Shown: one piece after another, positions 53,947 through 62,819 of the stretch
Layout of the letters: every line of letters starts with the position of its first letter
Numbering within the stretch: position 1 is the stretch's first letter
NCBI RefSeq assembly: GCF_900113115.1
Contig: NZ_FOOF01000010.1
Span: 1-64,000, forward strand
DNA length: 64,000 nucleotides
Source of the DNA: Duganella sp. CF458
Lineage (GTDB): Bacteria > Pseudomonadota > Gammaproteobacteria > Burkholderiales > Burkholderiaceae_D
Direction: 5' to 3'
Program-made: the position numbers and the translations under genes
Notes under the pieces: generated by a model
Databases searched by the model: none
What the model saw: the letters and a program-made list of their open reading frames with translations, nothing else
What the model was told of the DNA's origin: nothing

Positions 53947-55334
53947 TTACCGAAATGCGCGCACCAATCTCCCCCCGCCTGCTGCTGGTCGACGACGACA
54001 GCGACCTTTTGCGCCTGCTTTCAATGCGCCTGAGCGCCAACGGCTACCAGGTCACCGCCGTCGGCAGCGCCGAGGCCGCGCTGGCCAACCTCTCGATTGC
54101 CCTGCCCGCGCTGGTGATCAGCGACGTGCGGCTGCCAGAGCGCGACGGCATGTCCCTGTTCCAGCAGATCCGCAACCAGCACCCCGCGCTGCCGGTCATC
54201 CTGCTGACCGCCCATGGCACCATACCCGACGCGGTGGAGGCCACCTCGCTTGGCGCCTACGCCTACCTGACCAAACCCTTCGACGCCAAGGTGCTGCTGG
54301 AGCGCATCGGCCAGGCATTGAGCGTGGCGGCACCACAGGCGGCGCCGGACGCGGGCAGCGGCGCGTGGCGCGCCGATATCATCAGCCGTAGCCGCGTCAT
54401 GGAAGAAGTGCTGCACGAAGCGCAACTGGTCGCCGCGTCCGACGCCAGCGTATTGATACGCGGCGAAAGCGGCACCGGCAAGGAACTGCTGGCGCGCGCC
54501 ATCCACCGCGCCAGCCGGCGTGCCGCAGCACCCTTCATCGCTGTCAACTGCGGCGCGATCCCCGAGCAATTGCTCGAGTCCGAACTGTTCGGCCATGTAA
54601 AAGGCGCCTTCACCGGCGCTGTCGCCAGCCGTGAAGGCCTGCTGCAAGCGGCGGATGGCGGCACGCTCTTCCTCGACGAGATCGGCGATATGCCGCTGCT
54701 GCTGCAAGTGAAGCTGCTGCGGGTGCTGCAGGAACGCGTGGTGCGCCAGGTCGGCTCGGACCACGGCCGCCCGGTCAATGTGCGCGTGCTGTCCGCCACC
54801 CACCGCGACCTGGAAGCAGCCATGCTGGAAGGCCAATTCCGCGAAGACTTGTATTACCGCCTCAACGTGATCACGCTTACCCTGCCCTCGCTGGCGGACC
54901 GGCGCGAAGACATCGGCCTGCTGGCCACGCGCTTCCTGCACATGCTGGCCGACAAATACGGCAAGACCGTCAACGGCTTTGCGCCTGAAGCGTTGGAGGC
55001 ATTGTCGCGCGCGTCCTGGCCCGGCAACGTGCGCCAACTCTACAACGTGGTGGAACATGCCTGCGCCCTGGCCACCGCGCCGCTGGTGCCGCTGTCGCTG
55101 GTGCAGCGTGCGCTGCGCGTGCCCGCGCTGGAAGTGCTCAGCTATACGGAAGCCAAGCAGCGCTTCGAACGCAATTACCTGGTGCAGCTGCTCAAGCTCA
55201 CCGACGGCAACGTGGCCGACGCCGCGCGCCTGGCGGAACGCAACCGGACCGAGTTCTACCGCCTGCTGCAAAAGCATGAATTGAACGCCGCGCAGTTCCG
55301 CAATGACCCTGTCGTCGAGGGGCGACAGCCATAA
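53943..55334 (+). CDS. glrR: Sigma-54-dependent response regulator GlrR (QseF)
   Basis: 463 residues. The receiver domain has phospho-Asp61 in VISDVRLPERDG. The AAA+ domain has Walker A GESGTGKE (174-181), the sigma-54 contact loop GAFTGA (221-226) and Walker B FLDEIGDM. The C-terminal Fis-type HTH is in the final 45 residues (NVADAARLAERNRTEFYRLL). It is the DNA-binding partner of GlrK. Two exact TGTC-N10-GACA sites start inside its 3' end and just after it, ahead of a sigma-54 promoter. Confidence 0.92.
   Translation: MITEMRAPISPRLLLVDDDSDLLRLLSMRLSANGYQVTAVGSAEAALANLSIALPALVISDVRLPERDGMSLFQQIRNQHPALPVILLTAHGTIPDAVEATSLGAYAYLTKPFDAKVLLERIGQALSVAAPQAAPDAGSGAWRADIISRSRVMEEVLHEAQLVAASDASVLIRGESGTGKELLARAIHRASRRAAAPFIAVNCGAIPEQLLESELFGHVKGAFTGAVASREGLLQAADGGTLFLDEIGDMPLLLQVKLLRVLQERVVRQVGSDHGRPVNVRVLSATHRDLEAAMLEGQFREDLYYRLNVITLTLPSLADRREDIGLLATRFLHMLADKYGKTVNGFAPEALEALSRASWPGNVRQLYNVVEHACALATAPLVPLSLVQRALRVPALEVLSYTEAKQRFERNYLVQLLKLTDGNVADAARLAERNRTEFYRLLQKHELNAAQFRNDPVVEGRQP
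55310..55327. promoter_or_regulatory. GlrR upstream activating site 1
   Basis: TGTC-GTCGAGGGGC-GACA matches the TGTC-N10-GACA consensus known for GlrR sites of enterobacteria. It lies in the last codons of glrR, about 145 bases upstream of the predicted transcription start. Confidence 0.75.
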
Positions 55335-55375
55335 AGCCCGTCAAATCAAGACCTTGCGCCCAGGGCCTCGATTCC

Positions 55376-55393
55376 TGTCGCCATGCAGCGACA
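55376..55393. promoter_or_regulatory. GlrR upstream activating site 2
   Basis: TGTC-GCCATGCAGC-GACA is a second exact match, 66 bases from site 1 centre to centre and about 78 bases upstream of the predicted start. Confidence 0.78.
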
Positions 55394-55435
55394 AACTTCA
55401 TGTTGCCGCACAGCTAAGTCATTGATTTCTCTACA

Positions 55436-55451
55436 TGGCACGCGCCTTGCA
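55436..55451 (+). promoter_or_regulatory. Sigma-54 promoter of the BON-domain gene
   Basis: TGGCACG-CGCC-TTGCA is a perfect match to the -24/-12 consensus, with the required spacing between GG and GC. The predicted start is near 55462, 45 bases before the BON gene. Confidence 0.88.
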
Positions 55452-55507
55452 ATGCAAAGGACAACGCACCAGCGTTGACTGCCAACTTAACAATGGAGAG
55501 ATAGACC

Positions 55508-55819
55508 ATGAAGGATTCCAAACTGATCGCAGGCCTGTTCGCAGCAGCAGCATTCGCCCTCGCCTCGCTGTCCGCGCATGCGCAGCAAGAAGGCGCCATG
55601 GCCGGTGCCGCCATCGCCACCGCCGATTCCTCGCTGCAGGCCAAGGTCAAGGCTGCCCTCTCGGACCAGAAAGAGATCATCGTGTCGGCCAACCAGGGCG
55701 TCGTGGTCCTGAGCGGCACTGTGCCAAACTCCGATGCCGGCGCCAAGGCGATCCAGGCGGCATCCGCCGTGGCCGGAGTGAAGGAAGTGAAGAGTGAGCT
55801 AACTGTCGCCGGCAAGTAA
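55508..55819 (+). CDS. BON-domain periplasmic protein
   Basis: 103 residues. The signal peptide is cleaved near AHAQQ. One BON domain occupies about 37-100 (VKAALSDQKEIIVSANQGVVV, split by the usual strand-turn, then VAGVKEVKSELTV). BON proteins such as OsmY bind membranes or help envelope folding under stress. GGAGAG precedes the ATG. It has a sigma-54 promoter with GlrR-type sites and its own terminator. Its last 21 bases overlap the convergent serine hydrolase gene. Confidence 0.85.
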   Translation: MKDSKLIAGLFAAAAFALASLSAHAQQEGAMAGAAIATADSSLQAKVKAALSDQKEIIVSANQGVVVLSGTVPNSDAGAKAIQAASAVAGVKEVKSELTVAGK

Positions 55820-57058
55820 TGCCTTTGCTGCAGTAGTACCTCCCTTATCGGGCGACCTGGTGTCGCCCGTTTTTTTCCGGGCTTCGGCCATCCGCAACAA
55901 CAGGCGCAGCCCGATCCTGTCGGTCCAGTTGAAGTTATTCTGCAGAACCACCACCGCCGTCCGCGTCTGCGCATCGATGCCGATGTAAGCGGTATAGCCG
56001 GCCACCAGCCCGATCTGGTGGGCAATCTTGTGGCCATCGATCTGGTCGACGAACCAGGCGCTTGCCGCGGCCTCGGTCTTGCGCTCGTATTGGACTGTCA
56101 GCGTCTCGCGCAGGCCTGCATCGAGCAGGCTGTTACCGGTCGCAGACAAGTGCGCATTCGCGTAAGCCAGCAGGTCGCGCGCGTTGGAATAGACTGCCGC
56201 CGAGCCGCTCATGATGTCGGTGAACTGCCAGTCCGGGACCAGCGTTCCGCGCCGGATGAACTTGGGCTGGTCGCCTGCGTGACCCAGCGCCCGTTCGCCA
56301 TAGCCCGGCAATTCCTGCGGCACGTATCCTGTACTTTGCAGGTGTAGCGGATCGAGTACTTTCTCGTGCACCAGCGCATCGACCTTCTTGCCGGTCTTCA
56401 GTTCCAGCACATATCCGAGCACGCCGTAGCCGATGTTCGAGTACTGCGGCACGCCGCCATTATGCTTCTTGAACGTCGTCAGGTACTCCAGCAGATAGGG
56501 CCGGTCGAAATGGCGGTAGAAGCTTTTGCCGGTAAACAGATACTCCAGAAAATAGAGCAAGGTCCGTTCCGTCATCGGCTGGCGCGGCAGGCCGGCGGTA
56601 TGCGTGACGAGCTGGCGCAAGGTGATGCGCTTGGCATCCGCGCTCAGTTGCACCTCCGGCGGCAGCAGCGATTCGAGGGTATCCTCCCAATGCAGCACGC
56701 CCTCTTGCACCAACACCGACGTTGTCGCCGCCAGGAAGCCTTTGCTCAGCGAACCGACTGCGAACAAGGTATCCCCATCGGGCTGGTGCCCGTTCTCCTG
56801 GTGCGTCGTGCCGAAGCCGAAGAACTGCTGTTTTCCATCAGGCGTCAGCACGCCCACCACCAGTCCGGTCGTTTCCCGGGAATCGATCATCGGCTGCGCC
56901 ATGCCGGCGACTTCGGCGCCGATGTCGCCGCTCAGCGCGAGCCGCTGGGCGGCGCTGGAATCAGTGTCCAGCTGGGTATCGGACAAGGTGCCGCATCCGG
57001 CCAGAACGAATGCGATGCCGGCCAAACAAAGAATGCGAAACCAGTTCAATTTGAGCAA
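55799..57058 (-). CDS. Serine hydrolase lipoprotein of the class C beta-lactamase family
   Basis: 419 residues. The signal peptide ends at the lipobox VLAGCG. The nucleophile Ser lies in the SxxK motif SLSK, and YSN provides the Tyr of motif 2. The usual KTG is replaced by HQIG, as in esterase/DD-peptidase relatives. True AmpC activity is therefore unlikely. It is more probably a peptidase, amidase or esterase facing the periplasm. Its 3' end overlaps the BON gene and carries that gene's terminator in antisense. Confidence 0.85.
   Translation of the reverse strand: MLKLNWFRILCLAGIAFVLAGCGTLSDTQLDTDSSAAQRLALSGDIGAEVAGMAQPMIDSRETTGLVVGVLTPDGKQQFFGFGTTHQENGHQPDGDTLFAVGSLSKGFLAATTSVLVQEGVLHWEDTLESLLPPEVQLSADAKRITLRQLVTHTAGLPRQPMTERTLLYFLEYLFTGKSFYRHFDRPYLLEYLTTFKKHNGGVPQYSNIGYGVLGYVLELKTGKKVDALVHEKVLDPLHLQSTGYVPQELPGYGERALGHAGDQPKFIRRGTLVPDWQFTDIMSGSAAVYSNARDLLAYANAHLSATGNSLLDAGLRETLTVQYERKTEAAASAWFVDQIDGHKIAHQIGLVAGYTAYIGIDAQTRTAVVVLQNNFNWTDRIGLRLLLRMAEARKKTGDTRSPDKGGTTAAKALLAGDS
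55849..55876 (+). terminator. Terminator of the BON-domain gene
   Basis: CGGGCGAC-CTGGT-GTCGCCCG followed by seven T residues. It lies 29 bases past the stop and inside the 3' coding part of the opposite serine hydrolase gene. Confidence 0.88.
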
Positions 57059-57126
57059 TGATGTATTCTAATTGGAAACAATTATATCAAAACTTAATGA
57101 TCTCCCCGTTTGGACGAGCTCAAAGA

Positions 57127-57149
57127 AAATGGCCCCAGCGGGGCCATTT
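57127..57149 (-). terminator. Terminator of hom
   Basis: AAATGGCCCC-AGC-GGGGCCATTT, a perfect 10-bp stem. On the minus strand it is followed by TTCTTT. It starts 22 bases past the hom stop. Confidence 0.85.
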
Positions 57150-57170
57150 GAGTTCCGGTTGCCGGGAAAA

Positions 57171-58493
57171 TCAGGCGAGGTTCTCGAGGCGGATCTTGGT
57201 GACGTTGCCCACCACGCTGGTCAGCTTTTCGATTTTCTCGATGGCGGCCACCACGTTTTTCTCCTGCGTCTGGTGCGTCAGCAGGATGATGTCGGTGTGC
57301 GTTTCGCCCTCCGCAGGTTCCTTTTGCATCATCGCGTCGATGGAGATCGATGCGTCGGCCAGGATACGGGTCAGTTCCGCCAGCACGCCCGGACGGTCGG
57401 CCACCGTCATGCGCAGGTAGTAGCTGGTGGTGATCTCGGACATCGGCAGGATCTTGATGTCGGTCATCGCGTTCGGCTGGAAGGCCAGGTGCGGCACGCG
57501 GTGCTCGGGGTCGGCCGTCGCCAGGCGGGTGATGTCGACCAGGTCGGCGATCACGGCGGAAGCGGTCGGTTCGGGGCCGGCGCCTTTGCCGTAATACATG
57601 GTGGCGCCAATCGCGTCACCCTGGACCAGCACTGCATTCATCGCACCTTCCACGTTGGCGATCAGGCGCTTGGCCGGGATCAGGGTCGGGTGCACGCGCA
57701 GTTCGATGCCCTCGCCGCCGTTCACTTGCGCGCGGCGTGCGATGCCCAGCAGCTTGATGCGGTAGCCCAGTTGTTCGGCATACTTGATGTCGATCGCCTG
57801 CAGCTTGGTGATGCCCTCGATATGGGCTTTGTCGAACTGCACCGGAATGCCGAAGGCGATTGCCGACAGGATGGTCGCCTTGTGCGCCGCGTCCACGCCT
57901 TCGATATCGAAGGTCGGATCGGCTTCGGCATAACCCAGGCGCTGCGCTTCCTTCAGCACGGTGGCGAAGTCCAGGCCCTTGTCGCGCATCTCGGACAGGA
58001 TGAAGTTGGTGGTTCCGTTGATGATGCCGGCGATCCATTCGATGCGGTTGGCGGTCAGGCCTTCACGCAGCGCCTTGATGATCGGGATGCCGCCCGCCAC
58101 AGCCGCTTCGAAGGCCACCATCACGCCTTTGGCCTGGGCTGCGGCAAAGATCTCGGTGCCGTGCATCGCCAGCAGCGCCTTGTTGGCGGTGACCACGTGC
58201 TTGCCGTTGGCGATGGCCTGCATCACCAGTTCCTTGGCGGTGCCATAGCCGCCAATCAGCTCCACGACGATATCGATTTCCGGATCATTGACGATCGCGA
58301 ACGGGTCTGCCACTACCCTGCACTGGCCTTCGGTGCGCTCTTTTGCGCGCTCCAGGTTGCGGGCCGATACGGCCACAATCTCGATGCCGCGGCCGGCGCG
58401 GCGGCGGATCTCTTCCTGGTTGCGCCGCAATACACTGAACGTCCCGGCGCCTACATTGCCTACGCCCAGCAAACCTACTTTAATCGATTTCAT
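57171..58493 (-). CDS. hom: Homoserine dehydrogenase
   Basis: 440 residues. The NAD(P)-binding motif is GLLGVGNVGAGTF, the catalytic-domain block is GIINGTTNFILSEM followed by EADPTFDIEG with the catalytic Lys region (AAHKATILS), and a C-terminal ACT domain begins near residue 350 (TTSYYLRMTVADRPGVLAE). It reduces aspartate semialdehyde to homoserine, feeding threonine and methionine. The ACT domain allows threonine feedback. It lies 19 bases after alaA on the same strand, so both are likely co-transcribed. Confidence 0.97.
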   Translation of the reverse strand: MKSIKVGLLGVGNVGAGTFSVLRRNQEEIRRRAGRGIEIVAVSARNLERAKERTEGQCRVVADPFAIVNDPEIDIVVELIGGYGTAKELVMQAIANGKHVVTANKALLAMHGTEIFAAAQAKGVMVAFEAAVAGGIPIIKALREGLTANRIEWIAGIINGTTNFILSEMRDKGLDFATVLKEAQRLGYAEADPTFDIEGVDAAHKATILSAIAFGIPVQFDKAHIEGITKLQAIDIKYAEQLGYRIKLLGIARRAQVNGGEGIELRVHPTLIPAKRLIANVEGAMNAVLVQGDAIGATMYYGKGAGPEPTASAVIADLVDITRLATADPEHRVPHLAFQPNAMTDIKILPMSEITTSYYLRMTVADRPGVLAELTRILADASISIDAMMQKEPAEGETHTDIILLTHQTQEKNVVAAIEKIEKLTSVVGNVTKIRLENLA

Positions 58494-58512
58494 CTTTTAA
58501 TCCCTGGTTTTG

Positions 58513-59745
58513 TTAGCTGTGCCCGTGCCGTTTTCGGTAGCCTTCCATGAAGCGCGCGATGCGGCCGAATGCATCTTCCATATCGTCCGAGTTCGGCAGG
58601 AACACCACACGGAAGTGGTCCGGGCTATGCCAGTTGAAGCCGGTGCCCTGCACGATAAGGACCTTGGTTTCTTCCAGCAGTTCATAGGCGAATTGCTGGT
58701 CGTCCGCGATCGGGTAGATCTTCGGATCGAGGCGGGGGAACATATACAGTGCAGCTTTTGGCTTGACCACGCTGACACCCGGAATCTCGGACAGCAGCTT
58801 GTATGCAAGGTCGCGCTGCTTGAGCAGGCGCCCGCCAGGGGCCACCAGGTCATTGATGCTCTGGTAGCCGCCGAGCGCAGTCTGGATCGCAAACTGCCCC
58901 GGAGCGTTGGCGCAAAGGCGCATCGAAGCCAGCATGTTCAGGCCCCAGATGTAATCCTTCGCATATTTCTTGTTTTCGCCCGACAGCACCATCCAGCCGG
59001 CGCGATAGCCGCAGGAACGGTAGCTCTTGGACAGGCCGTTGAAGGTTACGCAGAACACGTCGTCGCACAGCGCGGCGATCGAGGTGTGGGTGACGCCGTC
59101 ATACAGCACCTTGTCGTAGATTTCGTCGGCGTAGATGATCAGCTGGTGCTGGCGCGCCAGTTCGATAATCTGCAGCAGCACGTCGTCCGGATACAGCGCC
59201 CCGGTCGGGTTGTTCGGGTTGATGACGACGATCGCCTTGGTGTTCGGCGTGATCTTCTTGCGCATGTCGTCGATGTCCGGGAACCAGTCCTGCTGTTCGT
59301 CGCAGACGTAGTGCACCGGTCTCCCGCCGGACAGGCTGACCGCCGCCGTCCACAACGGATAGTCCGGCGCCGGCACCAGCACCTCGTCGCCGTTGTTCAG
59401 CAGCGCATTCATGGACATCACGATCAGCTCGGACGCGCCGTTGCCCAGGTAAATGTCGTCCATGGTGACATTGGCGACTTTTTTCTGCTGGGTGTAATGC
59501 ATCACCGCCTTGCGCGGCGCGAACAAGCCTTTGGAATCGGTATAACCCGCCGCGTTGGGCAGGTTGACGATCATGTCGTGGACAATTTCGTCGGGCGGAT
59601 CGAAACCGAACGGCTGCATATTGCCGATGTTCAGTTTGATGATCTTGTGGCCCTCTTCTTCCATCAGGCGGGCCTTCTCCGGCACAGGGCCGCGGATCTC
59701 GTAACAAATCTCGTTAAGCTTGTTGGATTTCTGAACCGGACGCAA
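58513..59745 (-). CDS. alaA: Alanine transaminase (AlaA type)
   Basis: 410-residue class I PLP aminotransferase. The PLP-Lys lies in GLSKSYRSCGYRAGW. NPNNPTGALY, YADEIYDKV and the Arg in DHFRVVFLP (carboxylate clamp) are conserved. The N-terminus RPVQKSNKLNEICYEIRGP is that of AlaA. No ATG exists at this end. TTG 59745 gives the family start and has AAGGG at suitable spacing, whereas TTG 59751 is too close. It makes alanine from pyruvate and glutamate. It is the first gene of the alaA-hom unit. Confidence 0.92.
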   Translation of the reverse strand: MRPVQKSNKLNEICYEIRGPVPEKARLMEEEGHKIIKLNIGNMQPFGFDPPDEIVHDMIVNLPNAAGYTDSKGLFAPRKAVMHYTQQKKVANVTMDDIYLGNGASELIVMSMNALLNNGDEVLVPAPDYPLWTAAVSLSGGRPVHYVCDEQQDWFPDIDDMRKKITPNTKAIVVINPNNPTGALYPDDVLLQIIELARQHQLIIYADEIYDKVLYDGVTHTSIAALCDDVFCVTFNGLSKSYRSCGYRAGWMVLSGENKKYAKDYIWGLNMLASMRLCANAPGQFAIQTALGGYQSINDLVAPGGRLLKQRDLAYKLLSEIPGVSVVKPKAALYMFPRLDPKIYPIADDQQFAYELLEETKVLIVQGTGFNWHSPDHFRVVFLPNSDDMEDAFGRIARFMEGYRKRHGHS

Positions 59746-59878
59746 AATCAATCCCTTACGTATAAATGCTGCATTGCGAAAATGCCCATTCTGCCGAATT
59801 AAATTGGTTTAATCAACCATCGATATGCGCAAAACGTTACAATAAGATCTCTATTGTATTTAAATATAGCGAAAAGTT

Positions 59879-60253
59879 ATGAAGCTCCACTCCAGCACCA
59901 CCGGCCAGTACCAGACCGTTTCCGGTTATTTCGCAGGTGGAGTCGAGATCAACGGCCGGCCTTTCGACTACAGCCTGCTGGTGCTGCCGGAACGCGCACC
60001 GCGCCCCTGGCCGGTGGCGAAATTCGAGGAACTGACGGTCGAACACTTCGAACAACTGCTGGCCGAACAGCCGGATGTGGTCATCCTCGGCACCGGCGAG
60101 CGCCAGCGCTTTGTCCATCCACGCCTGGCCGCGCCGCTGATCGGCAAGCAGATCGGCGTTGAATGCATGGACACCAATGCCGCCTGCCGCACCTACAACA
60201 TCCTGATGGGCGAAGGCCGCAAAGCCCTGCTGGCATTGATCATTGAAAAATAA
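59879..60253 (+). CDS. Mth938-like domain protein (DUF498)
   Basis: 124 residues of the Mth938/NDUFAF3 family. SLLVLPERAPRPWPV, VVILGTGERQRFV and the MDTNAACRTYNILMGEGRK block are typical. The function is unsettled in bacteria. The eukaryotic homologue helps assemble complex I. It is the first gene of a rightward pair with bcp, and divergent from alaA. Confidence 0.9.
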   Translation: MKLHSSTTGQYQTVSGYFAGGVEINGRPFDYSLLVLPERAPRPWPVAKFEELTVEHFEQLLAEQPDVVILGTGERQRFVHPRLAAPLIGKQIGVECMDTNAACRTYNILMGEGRKALLALIIEK

Positions 60254-60277
60254 CACTTTGCTCCCATATAAACGCGC

Positions 60278-60733
60278 ATGAGCCAAACCATCCCCGACTT
60301 CAGCGCCGCCATGACCAGCGGCCAAACCTTCCAGCTTTCGGGCCGTCCCGCCAAATCCACCGTGCTGTTCTTCTACCCCAAGGACAACACCCCGGGCTGC
60401 ACCACCGAGAACATGGCCTTCCGCGACCTGCATGACCAGTTCAGCGCAGCCGGTGCTGAAATTTATGGCATCAGCCGCGATTCGCTGCGTTCGCACGAAA
60501 ACTTCAAGGCGAAACTGGGCCTGCCGTTCGAACTGATCTCCGATCCGGACGAAGCGGTATGCCTGGCCTTCAATGTCATGAAGATGAAAAAAATGTACGG
60601 TAAAGATGTACGCGGCGTTGAACGCAGCACGTTTGTGATTGACGCAAAAGGCCGATTGGTGAAAGAATGGAGAGGCGTGAAAGTACCAGGTCACGTCGAT
60701 GAAGTGCTGGAATTCGTGGCAAACCTGGGCTGA
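60278..60733 (+). CDS. bcp: Thioredoxin-dependent peroxiredoxin Bcp
   Basis: 151 residues. The peroxidatic Cys lies in NTPGCTTENMAF. The BCP family often has a resolving Cys five residues later, and here that position is a Met/Ala region, so this is a 1-Cys or atypical type. YGISRDSLRSHENF and LISDPDEAVCLAF complete the thioredoxin fold. It reduces organic hydroperoxides in the cytoplasm. It follows the Mth938-like gene by 24 bases. Confidence 0.94.
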   Translation: MSQTIPDFSAAMTSGQTFQLSGRPAKSTVLFFYPKDNTPGCTTENMAFRDLHDQFSAAGAEIYGISRDSLRSHENFKAKLGLPFELISDPDEAVCLAFNVMKMKKMYGKDVRGVERSTFVIDAKGRLVKEWRGVKVPGHVDEVLEFVANLG

Positions 60734-60833
60734 TGGCAAGGCCCTCGCTGCGAATGTGTTAGCTCAACGGGAGCTTGTCATTTGAACGTGTCAGCCAGAT
60801 TTTGAGTCGAGTAAGTCCTTCCACCCACTGTCC

Positions 60834-60875
60834 CCGGTGGCATGCCCACCGGCTTTCGGGCGACGCAGACGCCCG
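60834..60875 (+). other. Two consecutive hairpins in the bcp-phoH gap
   Basis: CCGGTGG-CATGC-CCACCGG (60834-60852) and CGGGCG-N7-CGCCCG (60857-60875) lie in the 237-base gap before phoH. Neither is followed directly by a T run, although TTTAGTTTTT comes 14 bases later. They may be a weak bcp terminator or a structured phoH leader. Confidence 0.4.
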
Positions 60876-60970
60876 CCAGGCATCCTTTAGTTTTTCCGAA
60901 CCACCCCACAGTTCATCCATGCCGGGCAATCGCCCCCGCGTGGATGCATCTTTTTTAGATTGAGATCCTG

Positions 60971-62749
60971 ATGCCACTGCCAAAACTGCCTAGCAAGCCA
61001 GCCACCCTGCTGCTGGCTAAAGACTACCCGAAGGCCAGCGGAGCAAATCCGGTTCCCTTCCCTACTGAAGAAAAGGCAGCACCCGCGCCGAAGAAAGCGG
61101 CGCCCAAGACTGCTGCCAAAGCAGTAAAAGAACCGGTCGCGAAAAAGACCGCAGCCAAGAAGGCGCCTGCCCTGAAGGCCGTCAAGCTGCCGGACGACGT
61201 GCCGGCGCCACCACGCACCAAGGCTGCGCCGCAAGCCCGCGCCAAAGTCACGCCGATCAAGGCCGATGCGCCGCACCCGGCAAAACACAAAGCCCACGAA
61301 GTGGTGCTCAAGTCCGCCTCCAGCCGCAAAGCTGATGTGCTGGGCAGCACCAAGCTGTTCGTGCTCGACACCAATGTGCTGATGCACGACCCGTCCTCGC
61401 TGTTCCGCTTCGAGGAGCACGATGTCTTCCTGCCGATGATGACGTTGGAAGAATTGGACAACCACAAGAAAGGCATGACCGAAGTCGCCCGTAATGCGCG
61501 CCAGGTATCGCGTACGCTGGATGCCTTGATCAGCAACACGGAAGACGACGACATGGAAACCGGCATCCCGCTGAACAAGCTGGGGAACAAGGATGCCAAG
61601 GGCCACCTGTACTTCCAGACCAAGGTGCAGGTTGCCGACCTGCCGGAAGGCCTGCCGCAAGGTAAGGCCGACAACCAGATCCTGGCCGTGGTGCGCTCGT
61701 TGGAAGCCGAGCAGCCAGGCCGCGCCGTGGTGCTGGTGTCGAAAGACATCAACATGCGCATCAAGGCGCGCGCCCTGGGCCTGCCGGCGGAAGACTATTT
61801 CAACGACCATGTGCTGGAAGACACCGACCTGCTGTACTCGGGCATCGTCCAGCTGCCGGACGATTTCTGGAACAAGCACGGCAAGGACATGGAGTCCTGG
61901 CAGGAGAACAAGCACGGCCAGTCCAGCACCTTCTACCGCGTGACCGGCCCGTTCATCCCGTCCCTGCTGGTGAACCAGTTCGTCTACCTGGAACCGAACA
62001 ACGGCGAGTCGCCGTTCTACGCGCAGGTGAAGCAGATCAACGGCAAGACCGCCGTGCTGCAAACCCTGCGCGACTACTCGCACAACAAGAACAGCGTGTG
62101 GGGTGTGACTGCCCGCAACCGCGAGCAGAACTTCGCGCTGAACCTGTTGATGAACCCGGAGTGCGACTTCATCACCCTGCTGGGCCAGGCCGGTACCGGC
62201 AAGACCCTGCTCGCGCTGGCCGCCGGCCTGGCGCAGGTGCTGGAGACCAAGCTGTATAACGAGATCATCGTCACCCGCGTTACGGTGCCGGTGGGCGAAG
62301 ACATCGGCTTCCTGCCGGGGACCGAGGAAGAGAAGATGGGTCCTTGGATGGGCGCCTTCGACGACAACCTGGAAGTGCTGAACAAGTCCGACGGCGAAGG
62401 CGGCGAATGGGGCCGTGCGGCGACGCAGGACCTGATTCGTTCGCGCATCAAGATCAAGTCGCTGAACTTCATGCGCGGCCGCACCTTCGTCAACAAATTC
62501 CTCATCATCGACGAGGCGCAGAACCTGACGCCGAAGCAGATGAAGACCCTGGTGACGCGCGCCGGCCCTGGCACCAAGATCCTGTGCCTGGGTAATATCG
62601 CCCAGATCGACACGCCTTACCTGACCGAAGGCTCGTCCGGCCTGACCTATGTGGTCGACCGCTTCAAGGGCTGGGCGCACAGCGGCCACGTAACGCTGGC
62701 ACGCGGCGAGCGTTCCCGCCTGGCAGACCACGCGAGCGACGTGCTGTAA
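60971..62749 (+). CDS. PhoH-family ATPase with N-terminal PIN domain (PhoH2)
   Basis: 592 residues. Residues 1-115 are Lys/Ala/Pro-rich and unstructured. The PIN nuclease domain (about 128-285) has Asp133 in LDTNVLMHD, plus further acids (TLEELD, SKDINM). The PhoH ATPase follows (about 385-585), with Walker A GQAGTGKT (405-412) and Walker B LIIDEAQNLTP. Such PIN-PhoH proteins act as RNA helicase/ribonucleases. The long basic N-terminus is an extension beyond the usual 450 residues and may bind nucleic acid. It is monocistronic with its own terminator. Confidence 0.94.
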   Translation: MPLPKLPSKPATLLLAKDYPKASGANPVPFPTEEKAAPAPKKAAPKTAAKAVKEPVAKKTAAKKAPALKAVKLPDDVPAPPRTKAAPQARAKVTPIKADAPHPAKHKAHEVVLKSASSRKADVLGSTKLFVLDTNVLMHDPSSLFRFEEHDVFLPMMTLEELDNHKKGMTEVARNARQVSRTLDALISNTEDDDMETGIPLNKLGNKDAKGHLYFQTKVQVADLPEGLPQGKADNQILAVVRSLEAEQPGRAVVLVSKDINMRIKARALGLPAEDYFNDHVLEDTDLLYSGIVQLPDDFWNKHGKDMESWQENKHGQSSTFYRVTGPFIPSLLVNQFVYLEPNNGESPFYAQVKQINGKTAVLQTLRDYSHNKNSVWGVTARNREQNFALNLLMNPECDFITLLGQAGTGKTLLALAAGLAQVLETKLYNEIIVTRVTVPVGEDIGFLPGTEEEKMGPWMGAFDDNLEVLNKSDGEGGEWGRAATQDLIRSRIKIKSLNFMRGRTFVNKFLIIDEAQNLTPKQMKTLVTRAGPGTKILCLGNIAQIDTPYLTEGSSGLTYVVDRFKGWAHSGHVTLARGERSRLADHASDVL

Positions 62750-62770
62750 TCCAGCCCGCTGCCGCCCACC

Positions 62771-62797
62771 AAGCCCCGCCAAGTGCGGGGCTTTTTT
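62771..62797 (+). terminator. Terminator of phoH
   Basis: AAGCCCCGC-CAAGT-GCGGGGCTT then T residues. A strong hairpin starts 21 bases past the stop. Confidence 0.92.
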
Positions 62798-62819
62798 CTT
62801 GCGCTCTGGCTTCAATCAA

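Noticed and set aside
55799..57058. Calling the serine hydrolase an AmpC beta-lactamase
   Set aside because: The third motif is HQIG and not KTG, and it is a lipoprotein. Esterase/DD-peptidase relatives fit better.
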